Of a stretch of 33,662 nt of DNA, positions 8,807-14,770 are shown one piece after another. The stretch's first letter is position 1; each line of letters begins with the position of its first letter. The translations under genes were made by a program, and so were the position numbers. This DNA comes from a virus: IMG/VR virus record IMGVR_UViG_3300049595_000705, positions 1-33,662 of that record, one strand, 5' to 3'. The notes beneath the pieces are model-generated. The model did not search any database. It was given only the letters and a program-made list of their open reading frames with translations, and was not told the DNA's origin.

Positions 8807-8951
8807 AAGCCGAAGTTACAAAAAGTTCTTGGAAATCCTCTTCTGTTTCTAAAATTGTGTCAATCTTATTAAGTACGTCTGCGCAAGTAAAGGGCTGCCC
8901 TGACTTGCATTGCTGATCCACCCAATCCCTAAGTTCAATTAATTGTTTCAT
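8793..8951 (-). CDS. Small acidic protein, unknown function
   Basis: A 52-residue protein starting MKQLIELRDW. The ATG at 8951 overlaps the TGA of the preceding 119-residue gene (ATGA), and its end overlaps the tail chaperone start by 14 bases. That tight coupling supports a real gene despite its length. It has a helical N-terminus, a CADVLNKID stretch in the middle and an acidic end (ETEEDFQELF). Function unknown. Its place just before the tail chaperone genes might suggest a virion assembly role, but nothing in the sequence shows it. Confidence 0.6.
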   Translation of the reverse strand: MKQLIELRDWVDQQCKSGQPFTCADVLNKIDTILETEEDFQELFVTSAYEME

Positions 8952-9307
8952 AGTATAAATTTTTTTAGTCCGTTTGCGCTTGTCATTATTGCCTCCGCCC
9001 TTTGCGTAAGGCTTTCAATCTGGTTTAATAATTCCGCCCGATCCTTTGTGCAATAGTATCCGTTTAAAGTACCCATTACAGGAAGGATGCCTTCGGATCT
9101 AATAAAGTTAATTATCTTCCTTAGTCTTGGCTCATTAAACACCTTAATGCCGTACCTATCTTTATTTTCGTTTATTGCGTTTACAATATCCGCACCTTTG
9201 ATAGGATTGTATTTAGTCTTTGTACTTAATCCCTTAATGATTAAAGGGACAAGTTTCTTTTCGTCCTCTGTTAATTCCTTTGTGATTTCCTCAAAGTTAG
9301 TTATCAT
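8948..9307 (-). CDS. Winged-helix-like small protein
   Basis: A 119-residue protein. Residues about 25-90 have the rhythm of a winged helix: a helix, a second helix (ADIVNAINEN), a recognition-type helix (NEPRLRKIINFIRSEG) and a beta wing (LPVMGTLNGYYCTKD). The C-terminal 30 residues form a short helix (ELLNQIESLTQRAEAI). A DNA-binding regulator is possible, but small phage proteins of this shape are also found without known function. The AAAACCT motif lies six bases upstream of the ATG at 9307, like several other starts in this phage. Confidence 0.5.
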   Translation of the reverse strand: MITNFEEITKELTEDEKKLVPLIIKGLSTKTKYNPIKGADIVNAINENKDRYGIKVFNEPRLRKIINFIRSEGILPVMGTLNGYYCTKDRAELLNQIESLTQRAEAIMTSANGLKKFIL

Positions 9308-9317
9308 AGTGTAGGTT

Positions 9318-9491
9318 TTAAGAAACGTCTGCCATTGCTAAATTTAGCATTTTTATTTGAATCCTTAAATCTTTGTTCTCTTTTTCTTTGATGCCTAATT
9401 CCTTTTCAATCTTTGCAATCCTTTCTATAAGTAGTTCATTTTCAAGGCGTATCATATATTCCTGCCCCATTAAATAATTATTCTTAGTCAT
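9318..9491 (-). CDS. Small coiled-coil protein
   Basis: A 57-residue protein, MTKNNYLMGQ at the start, with nearly the whole chain (about 14-52) as a charged leucine/isoleucine heptad pattern (LENELLIERIAKIEKELG). It begins at the ATG at 9491, after an 80-base gap holding an inverted repeat, and ends 11 bases before the next start. Such short coiled coils are common accessory genes in phages; nothing shows a partner. Confidence 0.6.
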   Translation of the reverse strand: MTKNNYLMGQEYMIRLENELLIERIAKIEKELGIKEKENKDLRIQIKMLNLAMADVS

Positions 9492-9500
9492 AAAATAGAT

Positions 9501-9564
9501 TTAAAATAACCACCCCAAGTTTGACTAATTACTATCAGGTTATTAATATTTAAAATAGGGTGGT
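9501..9564. repeat. Inverted repeat and paired TTAAAATA motif in an intergenic gap
   Basis: ACCACCC at 9509-9515 and GGGTGGT at 9558-9564 are perfect 7-bp inverse copies, each immediately preceded on the plus strand by TTAAAATA (9501-9508 and 9550-9557). The interval is non-coding. A 9-bp TAGGGTGGT is shared with the hairpin region at 12670-12678. No T tract follows, so this is not an obvious terminator. Confidence 0.5.
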
Positions 9565-9570
9565 CAAGAT

Positions 9571-9753
9571 TTATAATTTGTTTATTTGCTCTTGTTCTAA
9601 TAAGCGATCCGTTTCCCTATCTTGTTCTAATTCCTCTTTTGGTGTTTCCTCCTCCTCGTCCTCATCTTCCCAATCGCAATGTTCTAAGCAATCAGGACAA
9701 ATGTCGATTTCCTCAAAATTAGTGTGTGCGCCGCAGCAAGTTGAATATGGCAT
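9571..9753 (-). CDS. Acidic zinc-ribbon mini-protein
   Basis: A 60-residue protein. Two cysteine groups, TCCGAH near residues 5-10 and CPDCLEHC near 19-26, look like a zinc ribbon or treble-clef knuckle. It is followed by a very acidic run (DWEDEDEEEETPKEE) and a charged helix. Small proteins of this layout recur in phages of many hosts and are usually unassigned. The acidic tail could mimic DNA or mask a basic partner; that is speculation. Starts two bases after the stop of the 42-residue membrane gene. Confidence 0.65.
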   Translation of the reverse strand: MPYSTCCGAHTNFEEIDICPDCLEHCDWEDEDEEEETPKEELEQDRETDRLLEQEQINKL

Positions 9754-9755
9754 AG

Positions 9756-9884
9756 TTATAAATTTTCAATTAAAGCCGTTAATAATAAAGCACCGCCCAT
9801 TATATACCAAAACCATTTTCCGTTAAGGCTTTCTGCTTTGTATTGCTCGTTTCTTTTTTCTTGTAAGGTTTTTAATCTGTTCAT
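9756..9884 (-). CDS. Small single-pass membrane protein
   Basis: A 42-residue protein: a charged N-terminal helix (LKTLQEKRNEQ) followed by one hydrophobic segment at about 24-41 (WFWYIMGGALLLTAL). The leader carries AAAACC then an A-run before the ATG at 9884, almost the same leader as the gene at 11006. N-in topology is predicted by the basic N-terminus. Function unknown. A holin role is unlikely, because the gene is far from the lysis cassette and in an early-type block. Confidence 0.6.
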   Translation of the reverse strand: MNRLKTLQEKRNEQYKAESLNGKWFWYIMGGALLLTALIENL

Positions 9885-9900
9885 ATTGTTTTTTTTGGTT

Positions 9901-10542
9901 TTATAAATTAGTCCATTGAGTAGCCATTGCTTCGGCTATCCCTTTAAATGTTTTACTTCTTAAAGTCCTCCGTTCATCAGCGGTCTTTGCTTGTTGTAAA
10001 GCCTCATAATACCATAGTGCTTGTCTTTTAACTTTACCCGATTTTTTATCAATCCAATCTTTAAATTGCCCCTTATCTACCATATTTGTAGGAATCAATT
10101 TAGGAAGGTTTTTAAGCCATAAGCAAGTTGATTTACTTGCAGAATCCCCAAACCAATAAGGTTGTATTATTTGATCGGGCTTTCTTATATGGCTGCTTAT
10201 AACACTTATAGGGTTTTCTATTGCAATTCTTGGAATATCAAGATCCATTAATCTTTGTACAAAATTTAAAGCCTCTGTTTGGTTTTTATACCTTTCAATA
10301 TTTGGCGTTTTATCTTTGTTATATAAATGCCTTGCCCCGCTTACTGAAAGATAAGTACAAGGCGGATGCGCTATCATCAAATCCCAATCTTGATTTGTAT
10401 AATTAAATACATCCCCTTGCAAATGCCATTCTTTATGCCCGCCACTACAAGGCAGTATGTCGCACGAATAAGCCTCGTGTCCTAATTGCCTAAAGGCTTT
10501 TGTTACTGCTTGGGATTCCTCACAAGCTATTAATACTTTCAT
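9901..10542 (-). CDS. C5-cytosine methyltransferase-like protein
   Basis: A 213-residue protein with features of the DNA cytosine-5 methyltransferase family: an N-terminal SAM-type strand (KVLIACEES, 2-10), the motif IV catalytic dipeptide-plus-Cys HPPCTYLS (PPC at 60-62), and a motif VI-like IAIENP (ENP at 109-111). It is shorter than full Dcm-type enzymes, which usually exceed 300 residues, and a variable target-recognition region is reduced, so activity or specificity is uncertain. Proteins of this short type are common in phage genomes. A role in protecting phage DNA from host restriction is the natural inference. It follows the second copy of the early promoter, one gene removed. Confidence 0.7.
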   Translation of the reverse strand: MKVLIACEESQAVTKAFRQLGHEAYSCDILPCSGGHKEWHLQGDVFNYTNQDWDLMIAHPPCTYLSVSGARHLYNKDKTPNIERYKNQTEALNFVQRLMDLDIPRIAIENPISVISSHIRKPDQIIQPYWFGDSASKSTCLWLKNLPKLIPTNMVDKGQFKDWIDKKSGKVKRQALWYYEALQQAKTADERRTLRSKTFKGIAEAMATQWTNL

Positions 10543-10559
10543 TTTTTTAGGTTTATTAG

Positions 10560-11006
10560 TTAAAATGCAATAGTCATAATTGCTTCATTAAATCCACCTT
10601 GATATTCCTTTTGCTTAATACCTTTTAAAATAAAACCATCCAAGATATCGTTAATCATATTTTTAGGGATATTAATTGCTTCTAATACAGCAAATGCAAA
10701 AGCCTTTTTAGGATGCATTTGAAAACTTATTTTACTTTGTAAATCTTTAGAAATATAAGTATAAAGTTTTGTATTATCCTCGTTTGTTTTGATTTGCAAT
10801 AATTCCATTTCATTTGCAAATTCTTCTAAGTCTTCAAAGAAGATACTCGGCGCTTCAAACTTAGTATTATCATCTTCCCAAATACCTACATAATGACTTT
10901 CGCCATTATAAAAACTATCTTTTTTAATAATAGCTTTTCTACCTAATTGTAATTTGTAGTATTCGTTATTAATACTTACTACTGCTTTTTTAATTGACTT
11001 TTTCAT
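10560..11006 (-). CDS. Early protein of unknown function, first gene after promoter copy 2
   Basis: A 148-residue protein. The ATG at 11006 (MKKSIKKAVV) is chosen over a TTG further up because it follows the promoter by about 26 bases and has an AAAACC leader. It starts with a short beta-rich region (INNEYYKLQLGRKAI, then YVGIWEDDNTKF), then a helix (FEDLEEFANEMELLQIK) and a C-terminal helical part. No family was recognised. As the first gene behind a near-copy of the main early promoter it is likely made soon after infection and might take part in host takeover. Confidence 0.6.
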   Translation of the reverse strand: MKKSIKKAVVSINNEYYKLQLGRKAIIKKDSFYNGESHYVGIWEDDNTKFEAPSIFFEDLEEFANEMELLQIKTNEDNTKLYTYISKDLQSKISFQMHPKKAFAFAVLEAINIPKNMINDILDGFILKGIKQKEYQGGFNEAIMTIAF

Positions 11007-11029
11007 AAAATTGTTTTTTGGTTTTGTTA

Positions 11030-11072
11030 TACAAATATACACCTTTTATACATATTTTATACATATTATTAA
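11030..11072 (-). promoter_or_regulatory. Early promoter copy 2 with tandem 11-mers
   Basis: The minus strand has TATATTTG at 11032-11039, a match to the Bacteroidota -7 box (TAnnTTTG). The 43-nt block agrees with 22137-22179 at 39 of 43 positions. Two perfect tandem copies of TATGTATAAAA (11044-11065) lie just upstream of the -7 box. A clear -33 TTTG box at the usual distance is not visible. The expected start of transcription is about 20 bases before the ATG at 11006. Confidence 0.7.
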
Positions 11073-11089
11073 TATTTATTTAAAAATAT

Positions 11090-11121
11090 GATAAGCGGTA
11101 AATATAAAGGATAAGCGGTAA
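11090..11121. repeat. Two direct 12-bp repeats spaced exactly 20 bp
   Basis: GATAAGCGGTAA occurs at 11090-11101 and again at 11110-11121 (plus-strand reading), so the repeat period is 20 bp, about two turns of the helix. They lie between the TerL stop and the promoter at 11030-11072. Positioning and phasing suggest a protein-binding site (operator or activator), not yet known. Confidence 0.6.
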
Positions 11122-12273
11122 TTAAGCAAAGGCGTAACGCCCTGATCCCCTTTTAAGGTTAAAGTTCTGCCAGGCTAAAGCCAAAGCCATAACGCAATCA
11201 TCGTGGAATCCCGAAGGCGCAGAATACCTTACGCCATTAGCCGTAAACTGATATTCAAATATATCCAATTCGTCTACGATTACCCCCGCAGGATAGCCTA
11301 TCTTGTTCTGTTGGATTGCTTGCGCCAAGCCCTCCATTAATTGTTGCTTTGATTGACTTGTAAACTTTAAGCCTTCTATGTTTACGCCTTCCCTTATTAG
11401 ATCCTCAAGGATAGGATCGCCAACGCCCGTGCTATCTGCTAATATAGGCGCAATAGGAAGCCTTTTAATGTTTGCCTTAGTATTATGCCAATCCATTTGG
11501 AAGCGGTCAAAATAAGCCACGTTACCCCCATTATCAAGCCCTATGATAACTGTAAAGTCAACAGACTTAGCAAGGTCAATCCCGTAGGCTACTATTTGCT
11601 GCGCTGATATTGGTTTAATACATCTTTGAATAAATGCGTTACCGAAAGGGTTGGCACTATTTTCAGCAGGGTTTGCAAGATATTCCTGCTCAAATACAAC
11701 CTCTGGCAATTGCAATCTTGCCTCGTCTATTTCCCTTGTATTTATATATGGATTATCGTATGTGCTGAATTTAAAACTTTGCCAATCATTCTCGCCCTGC
11801 TTCATAAACATTGAGTAAAAGAAGTTCTTGCCTCTGGGCGTGGATAGGAATACCGCCTTACCTTGATAATCGGTAAGCGTTGGGCGTATGCTATTCTGCC
11901 ACCCTGATTCTAAGTCAGGGATAAATGCCGCCTCGTCTATGATAACTAAATTAAACTTGCGACCTCTTAAATTATCCAATCGTTCCCCCGTATAAAATTC
12001 AATTGATCCGTTATTAGGGCAATATATCTTTAAGTTGCTAATATTGTTTTTAAAAGGAAGTGCTGCCGTAAGCCTTTCAAAGAATGCCTTTGCCAATTTA
12101 TACGTTGGCGTAATATAGGCGACTTGACCGCCCTTGATTGCTTCGCTGATTGATAGTATCTGTGATAGTTCTGATTTACCAAAACGCCTTCCGCACATAA
12201 CTACAATAAAACGCCTATCGCATTCTAATATCTTCTTTTGGTTTATATGCGGATTTGGTAATTCTATGCGCAC
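11122..12273 (-). CDS. terL: Terminase large subunit
   Basis: A 383-residue DNA-packaging motor with ATPase and nuclease halves. Visible motifs: Walker A CGRRFGKS (27-34), Walker B VIIDEAAF (110-117), coupling motif STPRG (144-148). Nuclease acidic residues are Asp233 (GIDLAKS), Asp280 (ADSTGVGD) and Asp358/Asp359 in HDDCVMALA. Length is slightly short for the family but both halves are complete. The start is a GTG at 12273 overlapping the TAG of the small subunit (TAGTG), paralleling the TAATG overlaps elsewhere. No closer ATG would keep Walker A with a normal N-terminus. Confidence 0.95.
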   Translation of the reverse strand: MRIELPNPHINQKKILECDRRFIVVMCGRRFGKSELSQILSISEAIKGGQVAYITPTYKLAKAFFERLTAALPFKNNISNLKIYCPNNGSIEFYTGERLDNLRGRKFNLVIIDEAAFIPDLESGWQNSIRPTLTDYQGKAVFLSTPRGKNFFYSMFMKQGENDWQSFKFSTYDNPYINTREIDEARLQLPEVVFEQEYLANPAENSANPFGNAFIQRCIKPISAQQIVAYGIDLAKSVDFTVIIGLDNGGNVAYFDRFQMDWHNTKANIKRLPIAPILADSTGVGDPILEDLIREGVNIEGLKFTSQSKQQLMEGLAQAIQQNKIGYPAGVIVDELDIFEYQFTANGVRYSAPSGFHDDCVMALALAWQNFNLKRGSGRYAFA

Positions 12274-12635
12274 TATAAAATAGTTTTGCCTTCAACAAAT
12301 ACAACCTCAATCCTTGTATCTTGCTGAATATCCATTTGTTCTTTGGGCTTGCCATATACTCTGGTTAGTAATGTATCTAAGGAATACAAGCTGCCCTTTT
12401 CTAAAGACTTACGCATAGCAGCCGCAATCGTCTTTTCTAATATTGTAGCCTTTGGATTATCCCAAACCTTTTTAAGTTCCTCCATATCCATTGACATCAT
12501 CACTTGGATCGTATCGTTTATTTCGCTTAGCTTATAACCTTGCTCTTTTAATAGGCTAACATATTTACGCGGACGTCCATTTGGGTTTCTTATTTCGCCC
12601 TTTTGTACCGGTATTAAATTCTGTTCGTTTGCCAT
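12273..12635 (-). CDS. terS: Terminase small subunit
   Basis: A 120-residue protein, immediately upstream of and coupled to the large subunit (TAGTG overlap). The N-terminal NPNGRPRKY (about 18-26) is the hallmark of the DUF5681-type small proteins often found in this position in Bacteroidota phages, and it may contact DNA. The middle is helical, ending in LLTRVYGKPKEQMD. It should recognise the packaging site; that site is not identified, although the double hairpin just upstream (12672-12710) is one candidate. Confidence comes from position and the NPNGRP motif. Confidence 0.8.
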   Translation of the reverse strand: MANEQNLIPVQKGEIRNPNGRPRKYVSLLKEQGYKLSEINDTIQVMMSMDMEELKKVWDNPKATILEKTIAAAMRKSLEKGSLYSLDTLLTRVYGKPKEQMDIQQDTRIEVVFVEGKTIL

Positions 12636-12671
12636 ATTCTCTTATTTACTTCTTTTTTATTTTGAGCAGTA

Positions 12672-12710
12672 GGGTGGTATTGCACCCCTTCTTTAGTCTG
12701 GAATGACTAA
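12672..12710. other. Two tandem hairpins upstream of terS
   Basis: In an 85-base non-coding gap, GGGTG/CACCC (12672-12687, loop 6) and TTAGTC/GACTAA (12693-12710, loop 6) form two adjacent perfect hairpins. Neither is followed by a T tract on the minus strand, so they are not ordinary terminators. They could be an mRNA element or part of the terminase recognition site. Confidence 0.55.
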
Positions 12711-12720
12711 CGCATTACTT

Positions 12721-13416
12721 TTATGCTTCTACCGCTTGTCTTGATGCCAAAGTTACTTTATTACCCTTATACATCCCAGCTCCAAGTTCATCTATTTTTG
12801 AGAAAGGTAATATAGGTACTGTTATTTTGCAAGTTTTGTCTAATAAATAAATATATCTAATTTGAAACCCATCTAATTTTACACCTCCATTATCTTTTAT
12901 CCAACTTGTTCCACTTTTACCATTACTTTCTTTTGTTCTATGTGCCGAACTTGTTAAACTACAAACTACTTCGCCATTAGGTAATTGATATGTACTTGTA
13001 TTTTTACTAACTCCTATTAATTGAAATCCACTTGCTCTGTAAATTGTTCCATCACCACAAAGGTTTGCATCACTAAAACTTAATATCCACTTAATATGAG
13101 GAGCATTTTTTTTAATAAGTTTAATAGTAATTGCTATGCATCTGCTTTCACTATATTTTGGTAAATATTCATCAAATGCCATTCTATTAAGTTCAATTAC
13201 TTCATTCCATTTTGTATTTTCTACATAATGTATAACTTTTGCTTTTACCATTGGACTGCCATAACTTAATACTCCGTGCAATTTACCATCTAAAAAGCAA
13301 CCAAAATGTAACTTACTATTAGGCACAACCTTGCCTGAATAATGATTTAATTTTATAAATTCATTAGCAATCTTGCTCGGTATAACTTTTATTAAGATTT
13401 CCTTTGCTCTGCCCAT
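12721..13416 (-). CDS. mom: Mom-like DNA adenine hypermodification enzyme
   Basis: A 231-residue protein closely resembling phage Mu Mom (231-241 residues), which converts adenine in DNA to N6-carbamoylmethyl-adenine and shields DNA from restriction; Mom belongs to the GNAT superfamily. Recognisable Mom-family blocks are LHFGCF (36-41), SYGSPM (51-56), the ELNRMAFDE run (75-83), ESRCIAIT (90-97), HIKWILSFSD (107-116) and CGDGTIYRASGF (120-131). It is encoded after, and overlapping by 25 bases, the ParB-like gene, a partnership seen in other phages. Unlike Mu, no com-like translational activator is evident. The match is strong across the whole core; substrate identity is inferred. Confidence 0.85.
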   Translation of the reverse strand: MGRAKEILIKVIPSKIANEFIKLNHYSGKVVPNSKLHFGCFLDGKLHGVLSYGSPMVKAKVIHYVENTKWNEVIELNRMAFDEYLPKYSESRCIAITIKLIKKNAPHIKWILSFSDANLCGDGTIYRASGFQLIGVSKNTSTYQLPNGEVVCSLTSSAHRTKESNGKSGTSWIKDNGGVKLDGFQIRYIYLLDKTCKITVPILPFSKIDELGAGMYKGNKVTLASRQAVEA

Positions 13417-13985
13417 TGCATTACGATTAAATATAAAGCGTTACCATTTGAATTTTCATTACCCATTGTTTCAGCGTATTTATATTCCTCCGTGCTTTTT
13501 ATTTCCTCAATAGCATTTTTGATTTGCTCTGCTTGTTCATCTGCCAAAGTGAAAGTCATTTGTTGAAATGGTGACTTATCCCCGTTTGGTAAACTGAAAT
13601 CTTCGCCCAAATCTTCTACATTACTAAACCCAATAATATCAATACCCCAATTTGTAAGTTCTTCTGAATCCCAATTATTTGCCAGGTCTGACCAATCCCA
13701 TTCCCCAAAACTTGCGTTATCTTTTACAATAAACTCTTTTTGCTTCTGCTCATCCCAATCAACTATATCAACATTGATTTCTTTTAATCCTGCTTCTTTA
13801 ATTGCTTTTAGGCGCATATTTCCGCCAAGTACAACCATATCTTTATTGACTACAATAGGACGCACGTTTAACATATCAGGGAAATCCTGTATTGACTTTA
13901 CAAGTTTTTTAAACTTCTCGTCTTTAATTAAACGGGGATTGTTAGGATTAGCAATTACTTCCGTGATCTTTACTTTTTTTATCAT
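13392..13985 (-). CDS. ParB/Srx-fold nuclease-like protein
   Basis: A 197-residue protein whose N-terminal 100 residues match the ParB/sulfiredoxin fold: LNVRPIVVN (39-47), then the signature VLGGNMRLKA with GG.MR core (52-61), and an acidic DIVDWDE. The C-terminal half is acidic with a short helix and no helix-turn-helix is seen. In phages such stand-alone ParB domains lie near DNA modification genes, and some have nuclease or nucleotide-hydrolysing activity. Here the gene overlaps the Mom-like gene, so the two are probably co-translated and may act together. No partition function is suggested, because there is no ParA. Confidence 0.75.
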   Translation of the reverse strand: MIKKVKITEVIANPNNPRLIKDEKFKKLVKSIQDFPDMLNVRPIVVNKDMVVLGGNMRLKAIKEAGLKEINVDIVDWDEQKQKEFIVKDNASFGEWDWSDLANNWDSEELTNWGIDIIGFSNVEDLGEDFSLPNGDKSPFQQMTFTLADEQAEQIKNAIEEIKSTEEYKYAETMGNENSNGNALYLIVMQWAEQRKS

Positions 13986-13997
13986 AGGTTTTAAATT

Positions 13998-14120
13998 TTA
14001 CCTGCCCTGACCTCTATATGCTTTAGGTCTTTGGCTATGTTTGTTAAAGGACTTTTTAGCGTGTCCGCGTTTCCTTTTACCAAAATTAACCTTTTTTGAA
14101 TCACTTTTAACCTTTGCCAT
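13998..14120 (-). CDS. Small very basic protein
   Basis: A 40-residue protein, about 40% Lys/Arg/His, with GKRKRGHAKKSFNKH in the middle and the end YRGQGR. A similar KRKxGxAKK...YRGQGR pattern is familiar in Bacteroidota phages. The ATG at 14120 lies 14 bases inside the HNH gene's end, and the stop at 13998 is 12 bases before the ParB start. It may bind nucleic acid or be a packaged internal peptide; function unknown. Confidence 0.65.
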   Translation of the reverse strand: MAKVKSDSKKVNFGKRKRGHAKKSFNKHSQRPKAYRGQGR

Positions 14121-14364
14121 CTATTTTTTTATTATGTATGTCTTTTAAATAATCATAGTGCGTCTTTGTATCGCCCATTACAACGTGGCATTGCCTACAT
14201 AATGCCTGTAAATTTTCAATCGTATCTGCCTTGTTTGATCCGCCCATTCCTCTTGCGTCTATATGATGAATGTCTACTGCTTTAGATCCGCAAGCCTCAC
14301 AAGGTATAAAGTCCTCTATTCCGTAACCGAAATAATCCAGGTATATTTTAACGTGCTTTTTCAT
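14107..14364 (-). CDS. HNH endonuclease
   Basis: An 85-residue protein from the ATG at 14364 (MKKHVKIYLDYFGY). It carries a full HNH motif: a zinc pair Cys22/Cys25 (CEAC), catalytic DIHHID (His33/His34), an ENLQALC with Asn51, and the second zinc pair Cys56/Cys59 with His60 (CRQCH). Small HNH proteins near terminases, like HK97 gp74, help terminase cut DNA. Here terminase lies three genes downstream, so a packaging role is possible but not proven. It overlaps the 140-residue gene upstream by 17 bases. Confidence 0.85.
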   Translation of the reverse strand: MKKHVKIYLDYFGYGIEDFIPCEACGSKAVDIHHIDARGMGGSNKADTIENLQALCRQCHVVMGDTKTHYDYLKDIHNKKIDGKG

Positions 14365-14770
14365 TATCAATTTGTTCAAGTTTCCTTTGCGCCCAAGCAA
14401 CGCCTTCGTCGCCGCCCCAAGCTAACCACATAAGCGCACCGCAATCGTTTTTAGGATCGCCTTTGCTATTCTCTCTGTGCCTTTCAAAACTTGCCATTCT
14501 TGCTATTGTATCCCTTGTAATATTTTCGCCTTTAGCTAATTGATTAGCACGCGCCCAACCAACAGGCGTTCCACATTTACGATCGTATTGATCTCTAATA
14601 TTTATTGCTCTTTGCGCGTTTACTCTTGCGGCTTGTGGATAATCTTTGTAACTATCAACCATTGATACACGAATTGCAGCCCATACGCTTTGCGCCTTTT
14701 CCTCTGTATCGTATATGCAAGCACCTGATCCAATTCTATATTTTCCGTTTGAGCATTTAATTACTGGCAT
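14348..14770 (-). CDS. Conserved phage protein of unknown function
   Basis: A 140-residue protein. A pattern WARANQLAKGENITRDT followed by RMASFERH and, near the end, CGALMWLAWGGDEGVAW is a recurring phage block (an RAxxLxxG..I...TI.RM.SF..RH... WGGD..xxWA type domain), sometimes attached to other phage proteins. I do not know its function. The N-terminal KCSNGKYRIGSGACIYD has two Cys. It overlaps the glycosyltransferase above (14 bases) and the HNH gene below, so it is part of the same run of coupled genes. Confidence 0.6.
   Translation of the reverse strand: MPVIKCSNGKYRIGSGACIYDTEEKAQSVWAAIRVSMVDSYKDYPQAARVNAQRAINIRDQYDRKCGTPVGWARANQLAKGENITRDTIARMASFERHRENSKGDPKNDCGALMWLAWGGDEGVAWAQRKLEQIDNEKAR

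Noticed and set aside
9560-9826. Plus-strand serine-rich open frame
   Set aside because: It is the complement of the acidic Glu/Asp codons of the zinc-ribbon gene; no other plus-strand gene exists in the window.
14634-14642. Perfect DnaA box (TTATCCACA on the minus strand)
   Set aside because: It is single, inside the coding region of the 140-residue gene, far from other origin signals, and one match in 33 kb is expected by chance at moderate rate.
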